From positions 1-64,000 of the forward strand of contig NZ_JALIQP010000008.1 in the NCBI RefSeq assembly GCF_023566055.1: a stretch of 64,000 bases of DNA, in the 5' to 3' direction. Shown one piece after another: positions 34,203-42,753 of this stretch. A program made the translations under genes and the position numbers. The notes beneath the pieces were generated by a model that saw only the letters and a list, made by a program, of their open reading frames with translations, was not told the DNA's origin and made no database searches. Every line of letters begins with the position of its first letter. The first letter of the stretch is position 1. Source of the DNA: Halosolutus amylolyticus. GTDB taxonomy: Archaea > Halobacteriota > Halobacteria > Halobacteriales > Natrialbaceae.

Positions 34203-36002
34203 CTACCGGTTGCGTGCGTTGTGCTGGACGTCGACGGTCGCGTCACCGACGAGCGTGAACTCCTCGATGTTCCCGTCGAACCAGTAGGCGTCGAGCCAGT
34301 CCCCGACGACGCCGCGAACGGCCGATCCCTCGACGACGTCTTCGTCGTCGATCGACGCGCCGCGATAGTCGGATCGGACGACCGAGCCGCTGGCTTCGAA
34401 GGCGTAACTCGAGGCGCCGTCGGATTCGGTGCCGTCGATGACCAGCGCGTGTGGCAGGAATTCGTGTTCGCCGTACTCGTCGACGTCGATCGCCTCGCCG
34501 TCGAGGAAGACGTCGGCGTCGCCGTCGGTGAACGTCACGTCGGTCAGCGCACCGGCAAATCGGAACGTCTGGGTCTCGTCGACGATCGAACTCTGGACGG
34601 TCGATCCCGAAACCGTGGTGACGTCGTCGTCGGGGTCCGCTTCCCCATCGAGTTCGATCGTCCCGTCGACAGTGATCTCGTAACTCGCCGGCGTCCCGTC
34701 TCCCTCCACTTCGAGGACGTGGGGCAGGTCGGGCCCGAATTCGGCCGGATCGACTTCGTCGCCGTTGACCAGGACCGTCCCCGGTCCGTCGACGGTCAGC
34801 GCTTCGAGGTCGCCGCTGAACCGGAACGCGTCCTTCCAGTCGGCGACGACGCCCTGGACGACGCCGTCCTCGACGGTGTCTTCCTCGTCGATCGAGGCAC
34901 CCTCGGCGTTCGACTTCTCCACTGCGCCATCGACCTCGAACTCGTAGCGGGTCACGTCCGAGCTGTCGCCGTCGATCAGGACGACGTTTTCGAGTTCCCG
35001 GACCTCGTCTGCGTCCGCGCTGTCGGACGTGACGGCACTCGTTCCGCCGCTCCCGCCCGAAGCGGCGTCTTCCGCGGATGTCGGGACGCCTTCGGGGATC
35101 GAGAGGTCAGGATCGCGCGAGACGCCGCTGGCGACGCTCACGGTGGAACCGCTCGCTCGCTGGATCGTACCGCGGTAGCCGCCGCTCTCGAAGTTCGCAC
35201 GGCCGGGCGACCCGTTGGCCCCGGCGACCATCGCGTACGGGTACGGTCCGTCGGCGAAGTGGGAGTCGCGGATCGTGACGGCTCCGCCGTTCCAGACCCA
35301 GACCGGACGGCCGCTCGTCTCGCTGAACCCGCCGTAGCCGGGGCCGTAGTCGGTGGTGTCGTTGTACGCGACGCAGTCGACGATCTCGTCGTTGCCGCCC
35401 GCACACCGGAACGTCGAGACGCCGTTGTTCTTGCCGAAACAGTTCTCGAAGCGGACGCTGCCGCCGTAGGCGGTGTTGGAACAGTAAAAGCCGTTGTTCG
35501 GGAATCCCTGCACGTTACAGCGGCGGAAGGTCAGGTCCGCGTTACTGTTCTTGTGCATGAAAACGGCACCGGGACCGTGGACGAAACTCGACCCCTCTTT
35601 GGTCGCCCCGTCGCCGAGGTAGACGTTCTCGACGAGGACGTCGCCGCTGCCGGCGGTGATCGAGATCACGAACTGGCTGCCGCGGTAGAGTCCCTCGAAC
35701 CCGACGTTCCGGATCGTGGCGTCGCCGCCCTCGACGAGAATCAGGAAGTCGTTCCCGGTCGTGAAATCGATCAGTTTGTTCTCGTAGGTTTCGCCGGAAC
35801 CGACCCGGACGATCTGGCCGCGTGCTTCCACCACCTCGTAGTCGTCGTTCGCGCCGGCGGTGCCGGCCAGGGCCGTTGCTGCAGTCGTCGCTCCGGCGAT
35901 CTTCATGTACGATCGCCGGTGCAGTAATCCGTCGTTACCCTGCTCGTCGGCCGACTCGGCGTCGGCATCCGCGTCGTTCAGTACCGAAGGTTCGCGTGCC
36001 AT
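34203..36002 (-). CDS. Tat-exported right-handed beta-helix protein with triplicated C-terminal module (paralogue 1)
   Basis: A 599-aa secreted protein. After an acidic lead, LHRRSYMKIAGATTAATALAGTAGA is a Tat signal. Residues about 60-330 form a parallel beta-helix of pectate-lyase type, with rungs such as ENVYLGDGA, FRRCNVQGFPNNGFY and VTIRDSHF and several Cys. A Gly/Ser linker is followed by three copies of a ~80-aa module (VLIDG..YEFEVDGAVEKS..DAFRFSGDLEALTVDG..VLVNGDEVD; VEGDGT..ITVDGTIELD; VIDGTESDGASSYAFEASGSVVRSD). Beta-helix proteins bind or cleave polysaccharide; no catalytic site is evident. The promoter resembles that of paralogue 2. Confidence 0.75.
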   Translation of the reverse strand: MAREPSVLNDADADAESADEQGNDGLLHRRSYMKIAGATTAATALAGTAGANDDYEVVEARGQIVRVGSGETYENKLIDFTTGNDFLILVEGGDATIRNVGFEGLYRGSQFVISITAGSGDVLVENVYLGDGATKEGSSFVHGPGAVFMHKNSNADLTFRRCNVQGFPNNGFYCSNTAYGGSVRFENCFGKNNGVSTFRCAGGNDEIVDCVAYNDTTDYGPGYGGFSETSGRPVWVWNGGAVTIRDSHFADGPYPYAMVAGANGSPGRANFESGGYRGTIQRASGSTVSVASGVSRDPDLSIPEGVPTSAEDAASGGSGGTSAVTSDSADADEVRELENVVLIDGDSSDVTRYEFEVDGAVEKSNAEGASIDEEDTVEDGVVQGVVADWKDAFRFSGDLEALTVDGPGTVLVNGDEVDPAEFGPDLPHVLEVEGDGTPASYEITVDGTIELDGEADPDDDVTTVSGSTVQSSIVDETQTFRFAGALTDVTFTDGDADVFLDGEAIDVDEYGEHEFLPHALVIDGTESDGASSYAFEASGSVVRSDYRGASIDDEDVVEGSAVRGVVGDWLDAYWFDGNIEEFTLVGDATVDVQHNARNR

Positions 36003-36671
36003 ATAGGCGGTAATTCGAGACTACCTGCATAAACTTTCCGCTATTCTAACCCTAAAATTAACAGACTGTAATAGTTATCTCAGTATTCGTTACGTATTCT
36101 ATGACTGTTTGCCGGTGGAAACATCGGTGTTTGAAATTCAGGGTAGCAGTCGAGTAACTCGATATTACTCGATCCCGTCGGTCCAGCGGCCTCTCGAGAG
36201 CCGCTGCTCGGCCGTATTCACGGTGGAGAAGCGCTACCGATCGCTCTGCAACCGGTCTATGTCCCGAGAGGTCACTCGTTCGATCGGCGGTAATACAGCA
36301 TTACTCCTGCGAGGGCGACTGTACTCCTGGACCGTCCGTACTCCCGGACCCGTTTCGTCCGCGCTCCCGCAACCGGGTCGTCGATCCCCGGCCGAAACCG
36401 ATCGCGTCCGACGTCGCGTGGTGGAACTGCGGTGACGAGAAAAGCGGATCGGACGAGACGCGACCCGGGACGAGGGAAGCGTCGGCAAAACGATGTCGGC
36501 GGCAAGCAAACGAAACGTCGGGAGGACCGCACGGCGTCGGCGGGGAGTTCTGCTGGGCCGATGCGTCGGCGGGGATCGGCGGCGGGTGCGTCAGCGGGGA
36601 GCGGTGGAGGAAGCGTCAGCGGGACCCTCGGGAAATCTCGACGAGGGGCCTATCGTCGCGGCGGCTCCTCG
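36003..36671. other. Intergenic region between beta-helix paralogues 1 and 2
   Basis: About 670 bp. The first 70 bp hold the paralogue 1 promoter and an AT-rich stretch. The remainder has Arg-rich frames only, and no gene is supported. Confidence 0.6.
36028..36070 (-). promoter_or_regulatory. Promoter region of beta-helix paralogue 1
   Basis: On the minus strand a TATA-like gaaagtttatg (36028-36038) lies 25 bp before the ATG. About 20 bp further upstream is tacagtctgttaatttta. The same two words in the same order precede paralogue 2. Confidence 0.6.
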
Positions 36672-37619
36672 TTACTCGCCGGAGCCGCTGGCGGCTTCTT
36701 CGGGGGAGGTCGGGACGCCCTCCGGCATGAACGCCTCGGGATCGGTGCCGACGTCGTCCTCGAGCTGGACGGTCGAACCGGCGTGTTCGGCGATACCGGC
36801 CTGTTCGTCGTAGTCGGAGTCGCGGACGGAGACGGTCGTCGCGCTCCCGTTCGCGCCGGCGTCGATCGCCGTGTTCTGGCCGTTCATCTCGATCTGGCAG
36901 CCCTCGACCTCGATCGTGCCGGGTGCCCACGCCCAGACCCCACGGCCGGCGTACCCCTCCTCGTCGACGTAGATGCTGGAGTTGGTGACCTTGCTGCCCT
37001 CGGTTGCGAGCCGGAAGTGCGAGACGTAACAGTTGGCGGCGAAACTGCTGTCGATGTGGACCGTCCCGCCGCCGCCCGTCCCGGGCGCGGACGCGTAGAT
37101 CGCGTTGTCCGCGTAGCCCTGGATGTTGACGTTCTGGATGTCGAGGTGGCCGCTGTGGTCGGGGTGGACCCAGAACGCGGTCTGGCCGTGACCGCTCGAA
37201 CTCGCGTTTCGGTCGTCGGCGCCGTCGCCGAGGTAGACGTTCTCGACGGTACTCGTGTTCCCACCCGTGTCGGCGACCCCGAACGTCGCGGAGCCGGTCC
37301 CGGAGGTGTTCTTGCCCTTGAACCCGACGTTGCGGATCGTCCAGTCGGTTCCCTGGGCCGTAATGACGATGTCCTGGCCTGTGGTGAGGTCGATCAGCTT
37401 GTTCTCCCAGGTCTCTCCATCGCCGATGTCGATGGTCTGGCCCTCGGCCGGGATTTCCTCGTACTCCTCGTCGGCCGCTGCGGAGCCGGCCGCGCCGGCG
37501 GTGACCGTCGCGGCTGCGGCGGTCGCGATCGTTCGCACGTAGTTGCGGCGGGTTAATCGCGTGTTACGGCCGTTGTTCGGAGCGGTGTCCGCTTCGGACG
37601 TACGGGGATTCTGCGCCAT
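36672..37619 (-). CDS. Tat-exported beta-helix protein without the C-terminal modules (paralogue 2)
   Basis: A 315-aa secreted protein. RLTRRNYVRTIATAAAATVTAGAAGSAAA is a Tat signal with a cleavage site near residue 48. The beta-helix rungs closely follow paralogue 1: YEEIPAEGQTIDIGDGETWENKLIDLTTG, IRNVGFKG, VENVYLGDGA, IQNVNIQGYADNAIY. It stops just after VPTSPEEAASGSGE, where paralogue 1 continues into its module repeats, so this is the short form, not an obvious truncation by frameshift. The second of two close ATGs (37619) is used. Confidence 0.75.
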   Translation of the reverse strand: MAQNPRTSEADTAPNNGRNTRLTRRNYVRTIATAAAATVTAGAAGSAAADEEYEEIPAEGQTIDIGDGETWENKLIDLTTGQDIVITAQGTDWTIRNVGFKGKNTSGTGSATFGVADTGGNTSTVENVYLGDGADDRNASSSGHGQTAFWVHPDHSGHLDIQNVNIQGYADNAIYASAPGTGGGGTVHIDSSFAANCYVSHFRLATEGSKVTNSSIYVDEEGYAGRGVWAWAPGTIEVEGCQIEMNGQNTAIDAGANGSATTVSVRDSDYDEQAGIAEHAGSTVQLEDDVGTDPEAFMPEGVPTSPEEAASGSGE

Positions 37620-37931
37620 ACACATCCGTAACTTCGGCTTACACTCATAAACTTTTCTTTGCCGATATGGATTAAATTTACAGAATGTGTTCTCAACGCT
37701 ATAGAAACGGTCAGAATGTACGACGAAATCGTTCCAAAGTTATGACTGTAGACGCTGAACTGAAGCGATCGATCGCCACGACAAACTCCATGTTACCCGG
37801 GTAAATACCTCACTACTACCCCAATTCGGCTGTTTGACCGGCTGTGTGGCCCCGATCGGTAGCGTCAGATATTGCCGAGAAACGGTCGACCGAATCGGGC
37901 AGTCACGGATTACGATCGGCAGAATCGGTCG
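37620..37931. other. Intergenic region upstream of beta-helix paralogue 2
   Basis: About 310 bp. It contains the paralogue 2 promoter (37646-37689) and the 3' flank of the GNAT gene; nothing else is visible. Confidence 0.6.
37646..37689 (-). promoter_or_regulatory. Promoter region of beta-helix paralogue 2
   Basis: Minus-strand aaaagtttatg (37646-37656) lies 26 bp before the ATG, preceded by cacattctgtaaatttaat (37671-37689). This matches the paralogue 1 arrangement. Confidence 0.6.
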
Positions 37932-39161
37932 TTACCACGCCCGGTCGGCGTACGCGAGCGACCAGTTCGACGGGTCGACGATCGCTCTCCCCGCGACGGT
38001 CCACTCGTGACCGTCGCCGTCGGTGGCGAGCGGCACAGTCAGTTGCATCGTCGGCGAGGTGACCCGCGAGAGCGGGCCCGAGTCGTCGGCGACGAACCCG
38101 CACTGGCCGAGCACCGGGCCGGGCATCGCGGTACCGCTCGCGGCGAGGAGGTCGACGTCTCGGCGATCCGCGACGACGCGATCGAGGATCGCCCGGAGCC
38201 CGTCGGCCCGGCGTCGCGTGGATGCGAGGGGTGCGACCTCGAAGAGGCAGGTCAGCTCCGTCCCGTCGCGTTCGGTCTTCGTTCCCGTGATGACGCCCGC
38301 GATCGGGTCGCCCCGGCGGGTCGCGAGGTACGCGTCGATCGACCAGAGCGGGTTCCGGAACCGCCACTCGTAGAACCGCTCATCCCGGGTCGCGTGCAGC
38401 GCCCCCGGCGACGCCTGGTCCGCGAGCGTCACGAACTGACGAACGGGAACGTCGGCGAACCGATGGACAGTCACGTCCGCCGGCCGCTCGGCAAGTCGCT
38501 CGCATGCGCGGTGATACACTAGCGCCAGCGGACGGGCAACGCGCGAGAGCTGCGCCGATCGCTCCCCGCCGCCGAGCATCGCGGTCGGTCGTTGTAGCCG
38601 GTAGTACGTCGGGACCGTTCCGACCGGTTCCCAGCCGCGTTCTCGTCGCGTCGCGACGTCCCTGCCGCTTGTGACGGTCGTACAGAGATCGAGGTCATGG
38701 GTCCGGCAGTGAGTTTCGAGCCGTCCGAGAAGCTGCGACTCGAGCCCCTGGTCGCGCTCGTCGGGCCGAATCTCGACGTCTGCGGGCTGGCCCACGCGGA
38801 GTCGTCGCTCGTCGACCGAGAACGAGAGCGAAAAACACGGTGCAGCGCCGACGATCTCGCCGTTGCGGTCCGCGACGACCATCGGGACGCCGTCGGCGTA
38901 CGGGTTCTCCTCGTACTTCCACCGGAACCACGCCTCGACCGCCCGTCGTCCGCTCGATTCGTACAGCGCGAGGACGTCGTCCCGATCGGCGGTCGTGTAC
39001 GGTCTGACGTCGAGGTCGTCTCTCGTCGATGCAGTCGGCTGGTCGATCGATCGGTCCGGCCCACGATCGCGTTCCGCCGTGCGATCGGTCTCGGTGGCCG
39101 ATCCGCGGGTGGATTCCGGTTCCGGGCTGGTCGATCGGCTCACTGACTCGTCCCTGGCCAT
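37932..39161 (-). CDS. GNAT-family acetyltransferase
   Basis: A 409-aa protein with a ~65-residue charged N-terminal tail. A GNAT domain lies at about 70-210: VRPYTTADRDDVLALYESSG, VVADRNGEIVGAAPCFSLSF and the acetyl-CoA region RPDERDQGLESQLLGRLETHC. A second half with a degenerate GNAT fold follows (FYEWRFRNPLWSIDAYLATRRGDPIAGVITG). Double-GNAT proteins of this sort occur in polysaccharide clusters and probably N-acylate or O-acylate sugars; the substrate is unknown. A WTAACAAAG promoter variant lies 36 bp upstream, inside the 62-bp gap to the membrane-protein gene, so it has its own promoter. Confidence 0.78.
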   Translation of the reverse strand: MARDESVSRSTSPEPESTRGSATETDRTAERDRGPDRSIDQPTASTRDDLDVRPYTTADRDDVLALYESSGRRAVEAWFRWKYEENPYADGVPMVVADRNGEIVGAAPCFSLSFSVDERRLRVGQPADVEIRPDERDQGLESQLLGRLETHCRTHDLDLCTTVTSGRDVATRRERGWEPVGTVPTYYRLQRPTAMLGGGERSAQLSRVARPLALVYHRACERLAERPADVTVHRFADVPVRQFVTLADQASPGALHATRDERFYEWRFRNPLWSIDAYLATRRGDPIAGVITGTKTERDGTELTCLFEVAPLASTRRRADGLRAILDRVVADRRDVDLLAASGTAMPGPVLGQCGFVADDSGPLSRVTSPTMQLTVPLATDGDGHEWTVAGRAIVDPSNWSLAYADRAW

Positions 39162-39197
39162 GGTAACTCGGTGAACCGGACCGAGGACCGGTGCGGG

Positions 39198-39206
39198 CTT
39201 TGTTAG
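39198..39206 (-). promoter_or_regulatory. WTAACAAAG promoter element (GNAT gene)
   Basis: ctcCTAACAAAGcccgc on the minus strand, 36 bp before the start codon. It shares the AAAGCCCG flank with the sites at 22368 and 47378. Confidence 0.6.
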
Positions 39207-39223
39207 GAGCGTCCTTGGATCGG

Positions 39224-41026
39224 TTACGACGCGTCGGGCGGGTCGCCGTCGACGGCGTACAGGCGGAACTCGTCGTTGGAGATCACCTTGTTCGCGCCCG
39301 GATCGGCCTCCAGTCCGGCCATCCCGTCCTCGCTGTAGTGGAGTTCGTTGTAGACGCCGATCTCGCGGGTTTCGTCCCACTCGGTGACGGAGAGGTAGTA
39401 GTCGACACCGTGGTAGGCCCCGCTGTAGTTCCCGGCTTCGAACTCGGTGGCGTTGACCTCGCCGCTCGCGGCCGACGCCCCGCTCAGCACTCCTTCGCGT
39501 TCGACGCCGTTGATTCCGTGGTCGTACCGGTACGGGTCGTAGCCGAGGCCGACGTGTGGACGGTCCTCGACGTCGTGCTCGAAGGCGGATTCGTAGCCGC
39601 TGAACTGTTCGTCGGTCACGTGCTGGCCGGGATCGTAGATGATCGGCGACGAGAAGACCGTCATCAGCCCGAGGACGAGACAGGCCCCGAGCACCACCGC
39701 CGCGATCGCGTTCGCGCCGGGACGCGAGACGACCCTGGAGAGGCCGCCGATCGCCCGTGCGACGGCGATCCCCGCGAGGATCGTCACGAGGACGAAGATG
39801 AACCCGATCTGGCGAAACGCCATCGTCGGCGTGCCGAGCATGTAGACCAGGAAGATTCCGCCGAGCGGCACCAGCGCGAGGCCGAAGTAGGTGACGAACG
39901 ACTTCGTCTCTCGATCGAGTTTCGTCCGGCCGATCCACGTCGCGAGGACGAACAGGCCGACGACCAGGGCGATCAGCGCCATCTCGAAGAACAGTTTGAC
40001 GAACAGTTCGCCGAGACTGCCGCCGATATCCGTCAGCGACGACTCGGTCTGATCGACTTCGGCGCCGGCGCCGACGTCCGACGAGAAGAGTCCGTAGACG
40101 AGGCCGCGGGCGGCGCGCCTGAACGTCTCGTTGGTCATCGCCCAGAGGGCAAACAGCGCCCCGAGGACGACCGTGTGGGCGTAGGTCGTCGGGTGCTCGA
40201 CGATCGGGTGGTCGTCGTACCGCCTGCGGGCGAGGAACTGGATGCCGGCGATCGCCCCGAGCAGGACGACCACGTTGAGCATCTGCTGGGGGTGAACGAA
40301 CAGGAGCGTGAGCCCGGTCAGGTAGATGAGGAGGCTGAATGGCGAGAGACCGAACGGTAGCCGTTCGATCGTCGCCCGCCGCCGGAGGTACGCGACGAAC
40401 GCGAAGATGACGACGGGTGCCAGGAAGAGCGCGTTCGAGTTCGTGTGCACCCCCATGTGCGTCGCGATGTTGTTGATCGGCAGGATCATCCAGGAGACGA
40501 TCGCCGCGACGCCGATCGCCAGTTCGTCGCCGGTCACGTCCCGGACGACGAGGGGGACGAACAGCAGGAACGGGACGAACAGCGCGACCACGGACAGGAG
40601 CAAGCCGCGCTCGATCGGGACGCCGCCGACGAAGTGAAAGACCGACGCCAGCGAGTGGACGCCCGGATAGAACAGCTCGTGCGGCGCGACCTGCCCCTCG
40701 ACGATGTCGCGCGTCCACCCCAGGTGCGTCAGCGCGTCACCCATGCCGGAAAAGCGGTAGTTCCTGATCAGCGGCAGGCTCACGATCGCCGTCGTCGTCA
40801 GCGCACCCAGTCCGATCCCGATCGCCTGCGGGCGGCCGCGACAGGCCAGAGCCGTACTGACGGCGACCGCGAGCGCGATCGCGAACGCGGCCCACGTCAC
40901 CGTCGGCGTCGCCGCGTACAGCGACGCCTCGTACGCCGTCGCCGGGTTGGCCCGTGCGACGAGGATGCCGATCGCGACGGCGGCGAACCCCGCGGCGAAG
41001 GTGCCGTCGAGCCTCGATCGTCTCAT
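39224..41026 (-). CDS. Multi-pass membrane protein, GT-C-like glycosyltransferase or polymerase (paralogue A)
   Basis: A 600-aa protein with about 12-13 predicted membrane helices and a soluble C-terminal domain of about 120 residues. The first large loop has YRFSGMGDALTHLGWTRDI, an acidic-residue loop of the kind that holds the catalytic Asp in GT-C enzymes such as oligosaccharyltransferases and polyprenyl-phosphate-dependent transferases. Helix VHSLASVFHFVGGVPIERG follows. The extracellular tail ends ANKVISNDEFRLYAVDG. It is paralogous over its length to the protein at 50448-52247. A lipid-linked-sugar-dependent transferase or O-antigen-polymerase role fits the cluster (inference). Confidence 0.7.
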   Translation of the reverse strand: MRRSRLDGTFAAGFAAVAIGILVARANPATAYEASLYAATPTVTWAAFAIALAVAVSTALACRGRPQAIGIGLGALTTTAIVSLPLIRNYRFSGMGDALTHLGWTRDIVEGQVAPHELFYPGVHSLASVFHFVGGVPIERGLLLSVVALFVPFLLFVPLVVRDVTGDELAIGVAAIVSWMILPINNIATHMGVHTNSNALFLAPVVIFAFVAYLRRRATIERLPFGLSPFSLLIYLTGLTLLFVHPQQMLNVVVLLGAIAGIQFLARRRYDDHPIVEHPTTYAHTVVLGALFALWAMTNETFRRAARGLVYGLFSSDVGAGAEVDQTESSLTDIGGSLGELFVKLFFEMALIALVVGLFVLATWIGRTKLDRETKSFVTYFGLALVPLGGIFLVYMLGTPTMAFRQIGFIFVLVTILAGIAVARAIGGLSRVVSRPGANAIAAVVLGACLVLGLMTVFSSPIIYDPGQHVTDEQFSGYESAFEHDVEDRPHVGLGYDPYRYDHGINGVEREGVLSGASAASGEVNATEFEAGNYSGAYHGVDYYLSVTEWDETREIGVYNELHYSEDGMAGLEADPGANKVISNDEFRLYAVDGDPPDAS

Positions 41027-41099
41027 CTCGCCTCCCTCCCGGCGCGATCCGATGGGTTGTCGATACGCATGTGTCGAGCGGAGCCACGTTCATCGTGCG

Positions 41100-41108
41100 G
41101 TTTGTTAT
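41100..41108 (-). promoter_or_regulatory. WTAACAAAG promoter element (membrane protein A)
   Basis: actATAACAAAccgc on the minus strand, 73 bp before the start codon. This spacing implies a leader of about 45 nt. Confidence 0.5.
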
Positions 41109-41311
41109 AGTGCTCTTACGCACGCGAGCCGAATTCGCCGTCTCTGGACGCTCGATCGGCCGCTCCGCCGATCAGTCGGTCGACGCCTGTACGGGATCCC
41201 TGACGGCCCGGCGCGTGTGGCTACGAGTCGGTTTCTGCGCCACCGGGGATTCAACGGTGGTGGCGATTTTTGTACGCGTTCGTGATCCGTCCAGGGCGAA
41301 CGCGACCCCCA

Positions 41312-42652
41312 ATGTCCTTCACGATCACCGATCTCACGGCCGACGGGACGATCCTCGAGTGTACGGTCCGGGCGTCACCCGATCTCCGGCGGTTTCTCAC
41401 CGGTGAACCGTTCAGAACCAGCTACGACGTCCCGATCGAGGACGTTCCCGAGGGTGTGCTCGCCGTGCCCGTGCTCGCACAGCTCTGTCCCGTCGCGTGG
41501 GCCAACGGGGCCGACGTTTACGTCGACGAGGTGGACGCGACGTTCGCCCGGGCGCTCGAGGACGTCAAGGCCACGTTGCTCTCGATGTACGACTTCATGG
41601 AGGGCGGACAGCTCTACGCCCGCCGGACGATCGATCCGGACCCGATTCACGGGGCCGGCGCACCCGATTCGGATCGCGCCGGGGATGCGGACGGCGGGAG
41701 CGGCCTGCTGTTCACTGGCGGCGTCGATTCGACGTGTTCGTACGTCCGCCACCGGGAGGACTCCCCGACCCTGATCAGCGTTCGCGGCTGGACGATCACG
41801 CCCGATCGGAGCGACGACGAGAAGTGGAATCAGCTACGCACGCGCGTTACTCGGTTCGCCGACGACCACGGCCTCGACACGGCGTTCGTCGAGTCGAACA
41901 TGCTCGCCGCGCTGGACCACCCGATGTTGCTGGCCCACTACAAGCGGTTCGTCGACGGTGCGTGGTACAGTTCCGTCGGCCACGGAATCGGCCTGCTCGG
42001 CCTCTGTGCGCCGCTCGCCTACGCGCGCGGAATGAACGACGTTTACGTCGCCGCGACCCACTGGGAGGGAATCGACCTCGAGTGGGGTTCCCGGCCGGAC
42101 ATCGACGACTACGTCCGGTGGACCGGCACGCAGTGTCACCACGACGGCTACGAACTCACCCGGCAGGAACGGGTGGACGTGATCGCGGACTACGTTCGCG
42201 AGGCTGACCCCGACCTCCAGTTGCAGACCTGCAACGATCGCATGGACGGCAACTGCGGGGAGTGTGAGAAGTGTTACCGGACCGCGATCGGGCTTCGGCT
42301 CTCGGGACTCGATCCGACCGATCACGGCTACCCCTTCGACGACGCGGACTACCGCGACGTTCGCCGATCGCTCGATCGTGGCGAGTGGGTGCTCGGCCAG
42401 GACGAGCGGTACATGTGGGAGGACATCCGCGATCGGATTCGGGAGACCGAACCGACCTCGCCGCCCGAGCGTGCCTTTTTCGAGTGGCTCGTCGACGCCG
42501 ACCTCGACGACCTCGTCGCGGAGTCGTCCCCGCCGCTTCTCGATCGTCTCCTCCGTGCGAGTGCGCGAAACGCTCCGAATAGCGCCTACAACGCCCTCTA
42601 TCCAGCCTACTCGACGGCGAAGTCCGGGCTCGAGCGAGTCCGTTCTCGGTGA
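41312..42652 (+). CDS. PP-loop ATP-pyrophosphatase (ExsB/QueC/asparagine-synthase-like)
   Basis: A 446-aa protein. The PP-loop FTGGVDSTCS is at residues 134-143, the N-type ATP-pyrophosphatase motif that adenylates a carbonyl or carboxyl before amidation or thiolation. A cysteine cluster near 304-321 (CNDRMDGNCGECEKCYRT) could bind zinc or an iron-sulfur cluster, as in QueC or TtuA-type enzymes. The N-terminal ~110 residues look like a separate domain. The setting among glycosyltransferases suggests it amidates or modifies a sugar acid or peptide of the surface glycan, rather than tRNA (inference). The ATG at 41312 is chosen over 41270 because the extension is not protein-like. Confidence 0.75.
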   Translation: MSFTITDLTADGTILECTVRASPDLRRFLTGEPFRTSYDVPIEDVPEGVLAVPVLAQLCPVAWANGADVYVDEVDATFARALEDVKATLLSMYDFMEGGQLYARRTIDPDPIHGAGAPDSDRAGDADGGSGLLFTGGVDSTCSYVRHREDSPTLISVRGWTITPDRSDDEKWNQLRTRVTRFADDHGLDTAFVESNMLAALDHPMLLAHYKRFVDGAWYSSVGHGIGLLGLCAPLAYARGMNDVYVAATHWEGIDLEWGSRPDIDDYVRWTGTQCHHDGYELTRQERVDVIADYVREADPDLQLQTCNDRMDGNCGECEKCYRTAIGLRLSGLDPTDHGYPFDDADYRDVRRSLDRGEWVLGQDERYMWEDIRDRIRETEPTSPPERAFFEWLVDADLDDLVAESSPPLLDRLLRASARNAPNSAYNALYPAYSTAKSGLERVRSR

Positions 42653-42753
42653 GCGTCGTCGGCGTGTTCTCCCGTCACCGCGTCCCGTTATCGGCGAGGA
42701 TCGACGGGACCCGACGGCGAGCGAACACGACAGGCGGGGAGACGAGCGGACCG

